Source: Streptosporangium sandarakinum
GTDB taxonomy: Bacteria; Actinomycetota; Actinomycetes; Streptosporangiales; Streptosporangiaceae
Length of the DNA stretch: 64,000 nucleotides
Direction of reading: 5' to 3'
Assembly (NCBI RefSeq): GCF_013409935.1
Contig: NZ_JACCCO010000003.1
Coordinates: 682,001-746,000, forward strand
Shown here: positions 41,983 through 50,874 of the stretch, piece by piece
Position numbering within the stretch: position 1 is the first letter of the stretch
How the letters are laid out: every line of letters begins with the position of its first letter
Program-made: the position numbers and the translations under genes
Notes under the pieces: model-generated
The model's input: the letters and a program-made list of their open reading frames with translations, nothing else
Told to the model about the DNA's origin: nothing
Database searches by the model: none

Positions 41983-43281
41983 ATGGACGAAACGGATGAG
42001 GTTCGGGGGATGGCCCTTCCGCTGGCGGAAGCGGCCGACCTCGACCCTCTTCTCGACCGCATCGGCGACGCCCGGTGCGTGCTGCTCGGCGAGGCCACCC
42101 ACGGAACGCACGAGTTCTACGCCTGGCGGGCCGCGCTGACCCGCCGCCTCATCGAGGAGCGCGGCTTCTCCTTCGTGGCGGTGGAGGGCGACTGGCCGGA
42201 CTGCTGGGACGTCCACCGCTCGGTCACCCTCGCCCGGGGTGCGCCGGAGGACCCGCAGATGGTCCTGGACGCCTACCGCCGCTGGCCCACCTGGATGTGG
42301 GCCAACGCCGAGACCTCACGCTTCTGCCGCTGGCTGCGGGCCCGCAACGCGGCCCTGCCCGCCGGGGAGCGGGCGGGCTTCTACGGCCTGGACGTCTACA
42401 GCATGTGGGAGTCCCTGCGGGCCATCATGCTCTACCTGCACGAGCACCACCCCGAGTACACGCAGCACGCCGTGGAGGCCTACCGCTGCTTCGAGCCGTA
42501 CAACGAGGACCCGCACGCGTACGCCCACGGCACGCGACTGGTGCCCGAGGGGTGCGAGGACGAGGTGATCGCCCTGCTGAGCGAGGCCCGGCGGGCCGTC
42601 CACACCGAGGCCGCGGATCCCGCCGAGGCCCTGAACGCCCGGCAGAACGCCGAGGTGGTGGCCACCGCCGAGGAGTACTACCGGTCGATGATCAACGGCG
42701 GCGCGGAGTCGTGGAACATCCGCGACACCCACATGGCCGACACCCTCGACCGCCTGCTGGGCGTCCACGGCGACGGTGCGAAGGCGGTCGTGTGGGCCCA
42801 CAACACCCACATCGGCGACGCCAGGGCCACCGACATGGCGCACGGCGGGATCATCAACCTCGGCCGGCTCGCCCGGGAGCGCCACGGCCGGGAGAACGTC
42901 GTGCTGGTCGGCTTCGCCACCGCCTACGGCGAGGTGGTCGCGGCCCCCTCCTGGGGGGCGCCCATGGAGATCATGACGCTGCCCCCGCCGCCCCGCGACA
43001 GCCTGGAGGGACTGCTCTGCGACACGGCGACCGACCTCGACCACCGCGCCCTGTTCATCTTCTCCGACCAGCCGGACGCGCACTGGCTGACCACCTGGCA
43101 CGGCCACCGCGCCGTCGGGGTGGTCTACGACCCGATCCGGGAGCGGCGCAACTACGTGCCCAGCATGATGGGCGACCGCTACGACGCGCTGCTGTGGATC
43201 ACCCGTACCTCGGCCCTGCAGGCGCTGCACATGGAGAGGGAGCGCCGGGGCGAGCTGGAGACCATGCCCACGGGCGTCTGA
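41983..43281 (+). CDS. Erythromycin esterase-like protein
   Basis: A 432-residue member of the erythromycin esterase (EreA-like) superfamily. LLGEATHGTHEFY near residue 38 holds the conserved Glu and His residues, followed by FVAVEGDWPDC, GLDVYSMW, and AHNTHIGDARATDM with the catalytic-site histidines near residues 270-275. Few family members act on macrolides; many are of unknown substrate. ATG 41983 has only a weak site upstream; ATG 42010 (better GAGG) is an alternative. A perfect 36-bp palindrome terminates it. Confidence 0.82.
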   Translation: MDETDEVRGMALPLAEAADLDPLLDRIGDARCVLLGEATHGTHEFYAWRAALTRRLIEERGFSFVAVEGDWPDCWDVHRSVTLARGAPEDPQMVLDAYRRWPTWMWANAETSRFCRWLRARNAALPAGERAGFYGLDVYSMWESLRAIMLYLHEHHPEYTQHAVEAYRCFEPYNEDPHAYAHGTRLVPEGCEDEVIALLSEARRAVHTEAADPAEALNARQNAEVVATAEEYYRSMINGGAESWNIRDTHMADTLDRLLGVHGDGAKAVVWAHNTHIGDARATDMAHGGIINLGRLARERHGRENVVLVGFATAYGEVVAAPSWGAPMEIMTLPPPPRDSLEGLLCDTATDLDHRALFIFSDQPDAHWLTTWHGHRAVGVVYDPIRERRNYVPSMMGDRYDALLWITRTSALQALHMERERRGELETMPTGV

Positions 43282-43296
43282 CATCCGGCGCCCGGA

Positions 43297-43332
43297 AGCG
43301 CCCGGTGAGCCCCGCGGGGCTCACCGGGCGCT
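43297..43332. terminator. 36-bp perfect palindrome, bidirectional terminator
   Basis: 18 bases are followed at once by their exact reverse complement (centre 43314/43315), between the convergent esterase and cutC genes. The left arm begins AGCGCCCGGTGAGCCCC. Confidence 0.8.
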
Positions 43333-43352
43333 CCCGGCGGGGCGCGGCGGCG

Positions 43353-44099
43353 TCAGGCGCCGGCCGCGGTGATCACTTCCGAGACCAGGCCCGGCGAAGT
43401 GACCTGGCGGGCGTACTCGGGCCGGCGCAGCTCGCCGCCCATGAACGGGTGGGGGTTGCGGTGCGTCGCCGGGCTGGGCGCGTCCACCAGCGCCGCGAAG
43501 TGGATCTCCCGCGCCCCCGTCGCCTCGACCACGCGGCCGACGTTGCGCGGGGTGATGCCGCCGCCCGGCATCACGACCAGGCGGTCGCCGGCCCGCTCGA
43601 CCAGCGAGGCGATCAGCGGCGCGCCCTCCAGCGCCGTGGTGTCCTGGCCGGAGGTGAGCACCCGGTCCACGCCCAGGCCGGCCAGCGTCTCCAGGGCGGC
43701 GAACGGGTCGGCCGTCATGTCGAAGGCGCGGTGGAAGGTGACCGACAGGTCCCCGGCCGCGCCGATGAGCCGCCTGGCGACCTCGGTGTCCACCTCGCCC
43801 GACGGCGTCAGCGCGCCGATCACCACGCCCTGCGCGCCCGCGTCGCGGATGGTGGCCACGTCGCGCTCCATGGCGGCGATCTCGTGCTCGTCGTAGATGA
43901 AGTCGCCGCCCCGGGGGCGGATGATCACATGGACGCGGATCGAGGAGACCGCGGCCAGGGTCGCCTCGACGGTGCCGAGGGTGGGGGTCAGGCCGCCGTC
44001 GAACAGGGCCGAGCACAGCTCCACCCGGTCCGCCCCGGCCTGCTCGGCCGCCAGCGCGCCCGCCGTACTGTCAATGCAGATTTCATACTTAAGACTCAT
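43353..44099 (-). CDS. cutC: CutC family protein
   Basis: A 248-residue (beta/alpha)8 protein of the CutC family, once linked to copper homeostasis; the biochemical role is not settled. EICIDSTAGALAAEQAGADR opens it, with VHVIIRPRGGDFIYDEHEI, VTFHRAFDM and VLTSGQ as conserved blocks. GGGGG precedes ATG 44099. The first codons are AT-rich, unlike the rest. It is the last gene of the amino-acid uptake operon and overlaps the asparaginase stop. Confidence 0.87.
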   Translation of the reverse strand: MSLKYEICIDSTAGALAAEQAGADRVELCSALFDGGLTPTLGTVEATLAAVSSIRVHVIIRPRGGDFIYDEHEIAAMERDVATIRDAGAQGVVIGALTPSGEVDTEVARRLIGAAGDLSVTFHRAFDMTADPFAALETLAGLGVDRVLTSGQDTTALEGAPLIASLVERAGDRLVVMPGGGITPRNVGRVVEATGAREIHFAALVDAPSPATHRNPHPFMGGELRRPEYARQVTSPGLVSEVITAAGA

Positions 44100-45151
44100 T
44101 TTTCCCCCAAAATACGGATCTCGCCGACGGGGACGCCGCCGCCGAGCACCGGAACGTTCTCGAACCCGGCCGCCGGCGCCACGTCGGCGCCCGCGGCCCG
44201 CAGCGCGGCCAGCGCGATCGCCGTCGTGGCCCGCGGACTGCCGTCGATGACCTTGACCGCCGCCGCGTGCCCGCTGCCGAGCGCCGCCACCAGCACGCCC
44301 TCGGCCCCGCCCTTGACCACCGCGCCCGGCAGCGCCTGCATCAGCGTCGTGTTGACGTGCCCGGCGCCGCCGACGTACTCGGGGTGCTCGCGCATCGCGT
44401 CGGCGACCGCGCGCGGCGCCGCCCCCTCCGGCGCGGTCACCAGGGCCCGCGCCGCCCGGGCCAGCCCGGTCAGCGACAGCCCGAACAGCGGGGCGCCGCA
44501 CCCGTCCACGGCGACGTGGGCGCTCTCCTCGCCCGACAGCTCCTCGACCGCCTCGCGGACCCGCCGCTGCAGCGGATGACCCGCGTCGAGGTAGGAGGCG
44601 GTGTCCCAGCCGGAGGCCACCGCCGCCATGAGCATCGCGGCGTGCTTGCCCGAGCAGTTCATCCGCTCGCGGGAGGGCCCCTGCCCGGCCCTGATCAACG
44701 CGTGCCGGGCGGCCTCGTCCTCCGGCCAGTCGGCGGGACAGCCCAGGGCGTCGAACCCGAGCCCGGCCTCGCCGAGCATCTCGGCGACCAGCCGTACGTG
44801 CGCGTCCTGACCGGTGTGGCTGCCGGCGGCGATGGCCAGGCTCGGGCCGCGCAGCGCCGCGCCCGACAGCAGGCAGGCCAGTGCCTGGAACGGCTTGGCC
44901 GACGAGCGCGGCAGCACCGGCACGTCCGGCCGGCCCAGGGAGACGGCGACCTCGCCGCCGGGCCCCAGGGCCACGGCGCTGCCGTAGTGGACGCTCTCGA
45001 CGAACCCCGAGCGCACCACCTCGGCGAGCGCGACGAAACCGGACCGTTCGACCGGGGACGGGCCCCCGGGGGACGCGGCGGGCGCGGCGGTGTGCGGGCT
45101 CCCGGCGGACGCGGACCCGGTCAGGGACGGGTCTGCGGCGGCTTCACACAC
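44096..45151 (-). CDS. Asparaginase II family protein
   Basis: A 351-residue asparaginase of the AnsII/COG4448 type (not the E. coli AnsB fold), hydrolysing asparagine to aspartate and ammonia. Motifs: LAEVVRSGFVESVHYG near the start, SSAKPFQAL near 85, SHTGQDAH, and MNCSGKHAAMLMA near 165, VDGCGAPLFGLSLTG near 218. GTG 45151 has AAGGAG 8 bases upstream. It overlaps the permease gene by 8 bp and cutC by 4 bp, tying it to the ABC importer, which probably brings in acidic amino acids or their amides. Confidence 0.85.
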   Translation of the reverse strand: MCEAAADPSLTGSASAGSPHTAAPAASPGGPSPVERSGFVALAEVVRSGFVESVHYGSAVALGPGGEVAVSLGRPDVPVLPRSSAKPFQALACLLSGAALRGPSLAIAAGSHTGQDAHVRLVAEMLGEAGLGFDALGCPADWPEDEAARHALIRAGQGPSRERMNCSGKHAAMLMAAVASGWDTASYLDAGHPLQRRVREAVEELSGEESAHVAVDGCGAPLFGLSLTGLARAARALVTAPEGAAPRAVADAMREHPEYVGGAGHVNTTLMQALPGAVVKGGAEGVLVAALGSGHAAAVKVIDGSPRATTAIALAALRAAGADVAPAAGFENVPVLGGGVPVGEIRILGEK

Positions 45152-45968
45152 GGGCGAATCTCCTTCGGGGCGGGCGGACGCCCGGCCGGCGGGCCTCCAG
45201 GACGCGGGCGAGTTTGGACAGCGACGCGTTGACCACCAGGTAGATCAGCGCGACGACGATGTAGGTCTGGATCAGCAGGCCGTTGTAGGTCGCCAGGACC
45301 TTGCCGCTGTAGAGCAGCTCGGCGTAGCTGACGACGAAGCCGAGCGAGGTGTCCTTCAGCAGGCCGACCGACTGGCTGACGATCGACGGCAGCACACGCC
45401 GGGCCGCCTGCGGCAGCACGATCATCCGCATGGTCTGGCCCTGGGTCAGCCCGACCGCCAGGCCCGCCTCGCCCTGGCCGCGCTCGACCGACAGGATCCC
45501 GGCCCGGAAGATCTCGGCGAACGCCGCCGCGTTCGACACCGCCAGCGGCACCACGAGCTTCCAGAACAGCGGCAGGTCCAGCCCGTAGCGGGGCAGCGCG
45601 AACAGCACGACGTAGACCAGCAGCAGCGCCGGGATCGTCCGTACCGCCTCCACGTACGCGGCGGCGGGCAGGCGGACCCAGCGGCGCCGCGACAGCCGGC
45701 CCAGCGCCAGCGCCAGCCCGGCGGCCATCGCCAGCGCGGCCGAGACGACCGCCGCCAGCGCCGTGGACCACAGCCCCGACAGCAGGTAACGCCACATCGG
45801 CCAGGTCGCGTACGGCTGCCAGCGCGCCGCGTCGAGCTGCCCGTTGGCCGCGAACTGCCGTACGGCCAGCGCCAGCAGGGCGAGCACCGCGACGGTCCCC
45901 GCCACGGTCGCGATCCGGATCCGGCGGCGGGCACAGGGGCCGGGCTCGTCGAACAGCAGGTTGCTCAT
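45144..45968 (-). CDS. Amino-acid ABC transporter permease (GltK-like)
   Basis: A 274-residue permease with about five to six transmembrane helices. The HisM/GltK-type motif ending in EIFRAGILSVERGQGEAG (EAA loop) lies near residue 160, followed by RRVLPSIVSQSVGLLKDTS. It starts on the stop codon of the other permease (ATGA) and ends inside the start of the asparaginase gene. With its partner it forms the membrane channel of the importer. Confidence 0.88.
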   Translation of the reverse strand: MSNLLFDEPGPCARRRIRIATVAGTVAVLALLALAVRQFAANGQLDAARWQPYATWPMWRYLLSGLWSTALAAVVSAALAMAAGLALALGRLSRRRWVRLPAAAYVEAVRTIPALLLVYVVLFALPRYGLDLPLFWKLVVPLAVSNAAAFAEIFRAGILSVERGQGEAGLAVGLTQGQTMRMIVLPQAARRVLPSIVSQSVGLLKDTSLGFVVSYAELLYSGKVLATYNGLLIQTYIVVALIYLVVNASLSKLARVLEARRPGVRPPRRRFARV

Positions 45969-46609
45969 CGGACCATCCCCAGCCGCCGTTCGAGCCGTCC
46001 GGTGACGAACCCGGCGCAGGCGGCGATCAGCGCGTAGGCCAGGCCCGCCCCGACGAAGATCGGGATGGGCTGGGCCTCCGCGAGGTTCACCCGGTTGGCG
46101 GCGGCGGTCAGGTCCACCACGCCGACCGCCGCGGCGAGCGAGGTGTTCATCGTCAGCGCGATGAAGACGTTGCCGAGCGGCTGGATCACGGTGCGCAGCG
46201 CCTGCGGCAGCACCACGTGGCGCAGCGACTGGCCGAAACTCAGCCCCAGCGCGCGGGCCGCCTCACCCTGCCCGGCGGAGACCGCGTTGACCCCCGAGCG
46301 CAACGCCTCGGCGATGTAGGCGGCCTCGTACAGGGCGATCACCACGACGGCCGTCGTCAGCAGGCCGGCCTTGATCCCGATCTCCGGGAGCCCGAAGACG
46401 GCCAGCACCAGCAGGACCAGCAGGGGTAGGTTCTGGAAGGTCTCCACGTACGCCGTGCCGATCGCGCGCAGCACCCCGACCGGGCTGACCCGCATCGCGG
46501 TGATCACGAGCCCGACCGCCGCGGCGCCGGCGAACGACGCCGCGGTGAGCTGGAGGGTGACCAGCAACCCCTCCCAGAACTCGGGCAGGTGGTCGAGGAC
46601 GGCCGACAT
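45965..46609 (-). CDS. Amino-acid ABC transporter permease (GltJ-like)
   Basis: A 214-residue permease. EALRSGVNAVSAGQGEAARA is the EAA loop that contacts the ATPase; ETFQNLPLLVLLVL is typical of glutamate-type permeases. ATG 46609 shares one base with the stop of the binding-protein gene (TGATG), so translation is coupled. Confidence 0.88.
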   Translation of the reverse strand: MSAVLDHLPEFWEGLLVTLQLTAASFAGAAAVGLVITAMRVSPVGVLRAIGTAYVETFQNLPLLVLLVLAVFGLPEIGIKAGLLTTAVVVIALYEAAYIAEALRSGVNAVSAGQGEAARALGLSFGQSLRHVVLPQALRTVIQPLGNVFIALTMNTSLAAAVGVVDLTAAANRVNLAEAQPIPIFVGAGLAYALIAACAGFVTGRLERRLGMVR

Positions 46610-47526
46610 CAGGAGCCCGGCACCGAGCCGATCTGCGGCGGCGCCGGGGCCTCACCCTGCACGACCGTGCCGAGGGAGTTCTTCCAGATCCGCTGCCACA
46701 GCCCGGAGCCCTGGGTCTTGGTCAGCCAGTCGTTGACGAACTTCTTGAACTGGTCGTCGCCGTGCTTGAGGCCGATGCCGTACGGATCGCTGGTGAACGG
46801 CTTGCCGACGACCTGGATGGACGGGTCCTTCTGCGCGTCGGCCACCAGCAGCGTCTCGTCCTGGACGTAGGCGACGCCGCGGTCCTGCTTGAGCGCCTGC
46901 ACGCACTCGGGGTCGCTGCCGAACGTCACGATCTTCGCCTGCGGCGCGGCCTTCTTGATCGCGGGGATGGCCGGGGTGTTGGCGCCCGCGATGACGGTCT
47001 TGCCGTTGAGGTCCTCCGGCTTGGTGATGCCGGTCGTGTCCTTCTTCACCGCGATGCTCAGGCCCGAGGAGTAGTACGGCCCGGCGAAGGACACCTGCTC
47101 GGCCCGCTCCGGGGTGATCGTGTAGGTCTGGAAGACCACGTCGACGGTGCCGTTGGCCAGCAGCGCCTCACGGGTCTCCGACGCCGAGTTGACGATCTTC
47201 ACCTTGGGCTCGCCGATGATGTACTTGGCCAGCGCCTTGCCCATGTCGGCGTCGAAGCCCTCGACCTCGCCGCTCACCGGGTTCTGCTGCGACAGCAGCG
47301 GAGCGTCCAGCGAACCGCCGACGATCAGCTCACCCCGCTTCTTGATCTTCTCCATCGTGGAGCCGGGGAGGATGTCGGCCGCCGCCGCGACCGGCGCGTC
47401 GGCGAGCAGATCACCGGCCTTGGGCTCGCCCGGCACCGCCGGGGCGGCCGAGTCGGTGCCCGAACAGGCCGACAGACCGATCATCGACACGGCGGCGACA
47501 GCGGCCACCCGCTTCAGGGAGACCAT
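46609..47526 (-). CDS. Glutamate-type ABC substrate-binding lipoprotein
   Basis: A lipoprotein of about 305 residues. A short signal (VSLKRVAAVAAVSMIGLSAC) ends at the lipobox Cys near residue 21. The SBP family 3 domain follows: GELIVGGSLDAPLLSQQNP, EGFDADMGKALAKYI, and FAGPYYSSGLSIAVKKDT, the pattern of glutamate/aspartate binders. I start at ATG 47526 because a GGTGG lies 5 bases before it; ATG 47538 has AAAGG immediately adjacent, which is too close. It is the second gene of the operon. Confidence 0.87.
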   Translation of the reverse strand: MVSLKRVAAVAAVSMIGLSACSGTDSAAPAVPGEPKAGDLLADAPVAAAADILPGSTMEKIKKRGELIVGGSLDAPLLSQQNPVSGEVEGFDADMGKALAKYIIGEPKVKIVNSASETREALLANGTVDVVFQTYTITPERAEQVSFAGPYYSSGLSIAVKKDTTGITKPEDLNGKTVIAGANTPAIPAIKKAAPQAKIVTFGSDPECVQALKQDRGVAYVQDETLLVADAQKDPSIQVVGKPFTSDPYGIGLKHGDDQFKKFVNDWLTKTQGSGLWQRIWKNSLGTVVQGEAPAPPQIGSVPGS

Positions 47527-47547
47527 CGGGCCCACCATCCTTTGCGA

Positions 47548-48276
47548 TCAGTGCGTGAGTACCTTGGCCAGGAAGTCCCTGGCCCGGTCCGTCTTGGGGG
47601 CTTCGAAGAAGGCGTTCGGCTCGCCGGTCTCGACGATCCGGCCGCCGTCCATGAACACCACCCGGTCGGCGGCCCGGCGGGCGAAGCCCATCTCATGGGT
47701 GACGACGACCATGGTCATGCCGTCGGCGGCGAGCCCGACCATCACGTCCAGGACCTCGCCGACCATCTCCGGGTCGAGCGCCGAGGTGGGCTCGTCGAAG
47801 AGCATCACCTTGGGCCGCATGGCCAGCGCCCGTGCGATCGCCGCGCGCTGCTGCTGACCGCCCGACAGCTGCGCGGGCAGCTTGCCGGCCTGCTCGGCGA
47901 TGCCGACGCGCGCCAGCAGCTCCCGGCCGGTCCGCTCGGCCTCGGCGCGCGTGACGCCGCGCACCTTCATCGGCGCGAGCATCACGTTCTCCAGCACGGT
48001 CTTGTGCTGGAAGAGGTTGAAGGACTGGAAGACCATGCCCACGTCGGCCCGGAGCCGGGCCAGCTCGCGACCCTCGACCGGGGCGGGCACCCCGTCGATG
48101 AGGATCTCGCCCGAGCCCGCGCTCTCCAGCCGGTTGAGGCAGCGGCACAGCGTGGACTTACCGGACCCCGAGGGGCCGATCACCACGACGACCTCGCCCC
48201 GAGCCACCTCGAGGTCGACGTCGTGCAGCACATGGTGATCGCCGAACCATTTGTTCAGCCCTTTGACCTGGATCAT
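47548..48276 (-). CDS. Amino-acid ABC transporter ATP-binding protein (GluA-like)
   Basis: A 242-residue ATPase. Walker [10 protein letters not shown] near residue 34, Q-loop [11 protein letters not shown] signature LSGGQQQR near 138, Walker B VMLFDEP near 158, D-loop SALDPE and the H-switch THEMGF. AAGGAAG precedes ATG 48276. First gene of the operon ATPase - binding protein - two permeases - asparaginase - cutC, divergent from the ROK regulator. Confidence 0.92.
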   Translation of the reverse strand: MIQVKGLNKWFGDHHVLHDVDLEVARGEVVVVIGPSGSGKSTLCRCLNRLESAGSGEILIDGVPAPVEGRELARLRADVGMVFQSFNLFQHKTVLENVMLAPMKVRGVTRAEAERTGRELLARVGIAEQAGKLPAQLSGGQQQRAAIARALAMRPKVMLFDEPTSALDPEMVGEVLDVMVGLAADGMTMVVVTHEMGFARRAADRVVFMDGGRIVETGEPNAFFEAPKTDRARDFLAKVLTH

Positions 48277-48286
48277 CGCCAACTTC

Positions 48287-48300
48287 CTTCGAAATCGAAG
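48287..48300. promoter_or_regulatory. Operator-like palindrome between importer and ROK regulator
   Basis: CTTCGAAATCGAAG, perfect 6-bp arms around AA, 11 bases upstream of the ATPase start and 81 before the ROK start. Position suits repression of the importer operon by the ROK protein. Confidence 0.55.
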
Positions 48301-48380
48301 ACAAGCCGGAACGTAATGGATGATTCTGGCGGAAGTCAACACATTGCCGTAGTAAGTCAGGCCGTGGTATTCCTTCTGCC

Positions 48381-49523
48381 ATGACAGGCAAAGAGAGGTT
48401 GCCCGTGCGGGGCGCCCAGGGCGACCTCCTGCGTCTTGTCGCCACCGGCCAGGCCGAGTCACGCGCCGAACTGGCCCGCCTCTCCGGGCTGGCGCCCTCC
48501 AGCGTCTCCCTGCGCGTCGAGGAACTGCTCGACGCCGCGCTCCTCGTCGAGGAGGGTGCGGGCACCTCGCGCGGCGGGCGGCGGCCCCGGCGGCTGCGCG
48601 TCAGCCCCACCGCGGGACTGCTCGCCGTCGCGGACCTCGGCGCCCACCACGCCCGCCTGGCCCTGCTCGACCTCAGCGGCGTCCCGCTCGTCGTCGAGGA
48701 ACGCCCCTGCGACATCGCCCTGGGCCCGGAGACCACCCTGGACTGGATGGCCGCCGCCTTCGACGACCTGCTGCGCTCCCACGCCCCGCCCGGGGTCCCG
48801 CTACGCGGCGTCGGCACCAGCGTTCCCGGCCCCGTCGACCCGGCCACCGGCCGGGTGGTCTCCCCCTCCCGCATGCCGGGCTGGAACGCCTTCCCCGTCG
48901 CCGAGCACCTCGGCGCCCACTACGACCTGCCCGTCCTCGTCGAGAACGACGCCAACCTCATGGCCGTCGGCGAGGCCCGCGCCTGGCCCGGCTGCGACAA
49001 CCTCATGGTGCTCAAGGCCGGCAGCGGCATAGGGTGCGGCCTGATCGTCGAGGGCCGCCTGCACCGGGGCAGGGGAGCGGCCGGCGACATCAGCCACGTC
49101 CGGGTCCGCGCCGACTCCTCGGCCATTTGCTCCTGCGGCCACCCCGACTGCCTGGAGGCCTACGCCAGCGGCGCCGCGCTGATGGGCGCGCTCGCCGACC
49201 GGGGCTTCGCCGTGCACCGGCCCGCCGACGTCGCGGCGCTCGTCGCCGACGCCGTGCCCGAGGCCACCGCCCTGGTCAGGAACGCCGGCCGCCTCATCGG
49301 CGAGGTGCTGACCGTCCTGGTCAACTTCATCAACCCCGACGCCATCGTGGTCGGCGGCAGCCTGTCCGGCGCCGAGCCGCTCATCTCGGCGGTCCGCGCC
49401 GCCGTCTACGAACGGTGCCTGCCGCTGGCCACCCGCGACCTGGAGATCGCCGTCACCCGCACCGGCCCCGACGCCGCGCTGCTCGGCGCGGGCTCCCTGC
49501 TCCTGGACGCCGTCCTCGCCTGA
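48381..49523 (+). CDS. ROK-family transcriptional regulator
   Basis: A 380-residue ROK protein. Winged helix-turn-helix in residues about 10-65 ([20 protein letters not shown]), then the sugar-kinase-like domain with [13 protein letters not shown] and [13 protein letters not shown]; the zinc motif [15 protein letters not shown] is near residues 250-264. ROK regulators usually sense sugars or sugar phosphates. It faces the amino-acid importer operon with a palindrome in the shared gap, suggesting control of nitrogen uptake by a carbon signal. Confidence 0.88.
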   Translation: MTGKERLPVRGAQGDLLRLVATGQAESRAELARLSGLAPSSVSLRVEELLDAALLVEEGAGTSRGGRRPRRLRVSPTAGLLAVADLGAHHARLALLDLSGVPLVVEERPCDIALGPETTLDWMAAAFDDLLRSHAPPGVPLRGVGTSVPGPVDPATGRVVSPSRMPGWNAFPVAEHLGAHYDLPVLVENDANLMAVGEARAWPGCDNLMVLKAGSGIGCGLIVEGRLHRGRGAAGDISHVRVRADSSAICSCGHPDCLEAYASGAALMGALADRGFAVHRPADVAALVADAVPEATALVRNAGRLIGEVLTVLVNFINPDAIVVGGSLSGAEPLISAVRAAVYERCLPLATRDLEIAVTRTGPDAALLGAGSLLLDAVLA

Positions 49524-49819
49524 CCACCGTTCCCCGCGTGTCCGGCATGCGTGCCCAGCGTGCCGCTTCCCGCGCGTCCGGTGTGCGTTCCCCGCGCGTC
49601 CGGCATGCCGTTCCTCGTCCGGAGCCACGGAGCCACGGAGCCACAGAGTCGCGGCTCGACGCCTCCGCCGGAGCCCCGCGACGATGACATGAGCCACCCC
49701 GGTGAGCGCGGCCGATCTTCCGTTGTTACGCTGCCCGCGGCGGACATGGCCTCTTTCGCGGGAGGAACGGGACACCCGGGAAATCCGGCTCCGCCGTCGC
49801 CCAAGGAGGTTTTCGGCTG
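49524..49819. repeat. Intergenic repeats between ROK and SRPBCC genes
   Basis: No gene. Imperfect tandem units around CCCGCGCGTCCGG (about 49575-49610) and GAGCCACG (about 49622-49645) fill part of the gap. CAAGGAGG precedes the next gene. Confidence 0.55.
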
Positions 49820-50356
49820 ATGGCCCTGCCCACCCACTGGGGCGTCCGCCCCGAGGAGACCGCGCGCCCCTACCCCTGCGACGACTGCATCCCGGCCCCC
49901 GGCGGCACGTGGTTCCGCGCGGTCTCGGTCCAGGCCCCGCCGGAGGTCGTCTACCGCTGGCTCTGCCAGATGCGCGTCGCCCCCTACAGCTACGACCTCC
50001 TGGACAACCTCGGCCGCAGGAGCCCCCGCGCCCTCACCCCGGGCGCGGAGAACCTGGCGGCCGGCCAGCGGATCATGACCATCTTCGAGCTGGTCTCCTT
50101 CACCCCCGGCCGGGACATGACCCTGCGGATGCTCCCCGGGCCGGGCCGCCGGCTCTTCGGCGACCTCGCCCTCACCTACGACGTCCGTACGGACGACTCC
50201 GGCGCGACCCGCCTGACGGTCAAGGCCCTGCTCGGCGCCGAGAGGGGGACGCTCAACGAGGCACGCCGCCGCGCCCTGGCCTGGGGGGACCTGCTCATGA
50301 TGCGCAAACAGCTCCTGACCTTCCAGACCCTGGCGGAACGGCAGGCCGCCGCCTGA
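49820..50356 (+). CDS. SRPBCC family protein
   Basis: A 178-residue START/SRPBCC-like protein. RAVSVQAPPEVVYRWLCQMRVAPYSYDLLDN is the usual start of the hydrophobic-cavity fold, with the closing helix near residues 140-170. AAGGAGG precedes ATG 49820. Related proteins bind lipids or aromatic ligands. The ligand is unknown and it is not in a visible operon. Confidence 0.75.
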   Translation: MALPTHWGVRPEETARPYPCDDCIPAPGGTWFRAVSVQAPPEVVYRWLCQMRVAPYSYDLLDNLGRRSPRALTPGAENLAAGQRIMTIFELVSFTPGRDMTLRMLPGPGRRLFGDLALTYDVRTDDSGATRLTVKALLGAERGTLNEARRRALAWGDLLMMRKQLLTFQTLAERQAAA

Positions 50357-50416
50357 ACCCGCGGAGCCCACGGGGCGGCCGGACGGCGGCTCGGGTTCAG
50401 CGGGAGGCGCTCACCT

Positions 50417-50854
50417 TCAGAGGGCGACGGCGCGCGGACGGTACGGCTCAGCCAGGAAGCCGACCTCCTTGTCCGTCAGGTCCACCTCCACCGCCGCCAC
50501 GGCGTCGTCCACGTGCCCGGCCCTGGTCGCGCCGATGATCGGGGCGGCCACGCCGGGCTGCCGCAGCAGCCACGACAACGCCACGCTCGCCGGGGCGACA
50601 CCGCGCTCCCGGGCCACCTCGGCGACCCGGTCGAGGATCTGGGAGTCGTTCTCCGCGTCGCCGTAGAGGGCGCCGATGCGCGCGTCGCTCCCGGCGCGCG
50701 CGGTGCCCCGTTCCTCCTGCCTGCCCGCGCGGGCGAGCAGACCCCGGGCCAGCGGGCTCCACGGGATCATCCCCACACCCTGGTCGAGGCAGAACGGCAC
50801 CATTTCGCGCTCTTCCTCCCTGTAGAGAAGGTTATAGCTCTGCATCTCAGGCAT
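50417..50854 (-). pseudogene. Aldo/keto reductase, 3' half left by an insertion
   Basis: 145 residues equal to the C-terminal half of an aldo/keto reductase: MQSYNLLYREEEREMVPFC and GMIPWSPLARGLLA are internal motifs of the family (normally near residues 160-200), and SWLLRQPGVAAPIIGAT is the end of the barrel. The first half, with the cofactor and catalytic residues, is missing. The break point at about 50845 is exactly where the serine-recombinase element begins, so the gene was cut by its integration. Confidence 0.8.
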
Positions 50855-50874
50855 GATGTTGGCCGGAGGTGCAC
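50836..50874. other. Probable attL of the serine-integrase element
   Basis: Junction between aldo/keto reductase codons and the element. A stretch of lower GC (AGGTTATAGCTCTGCATCTC) adjoins the recombinase ribosome binding site. The crossover dinucleotide cannot be fixed without the right end, which I could not find in the window. Confidence 0.4.
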
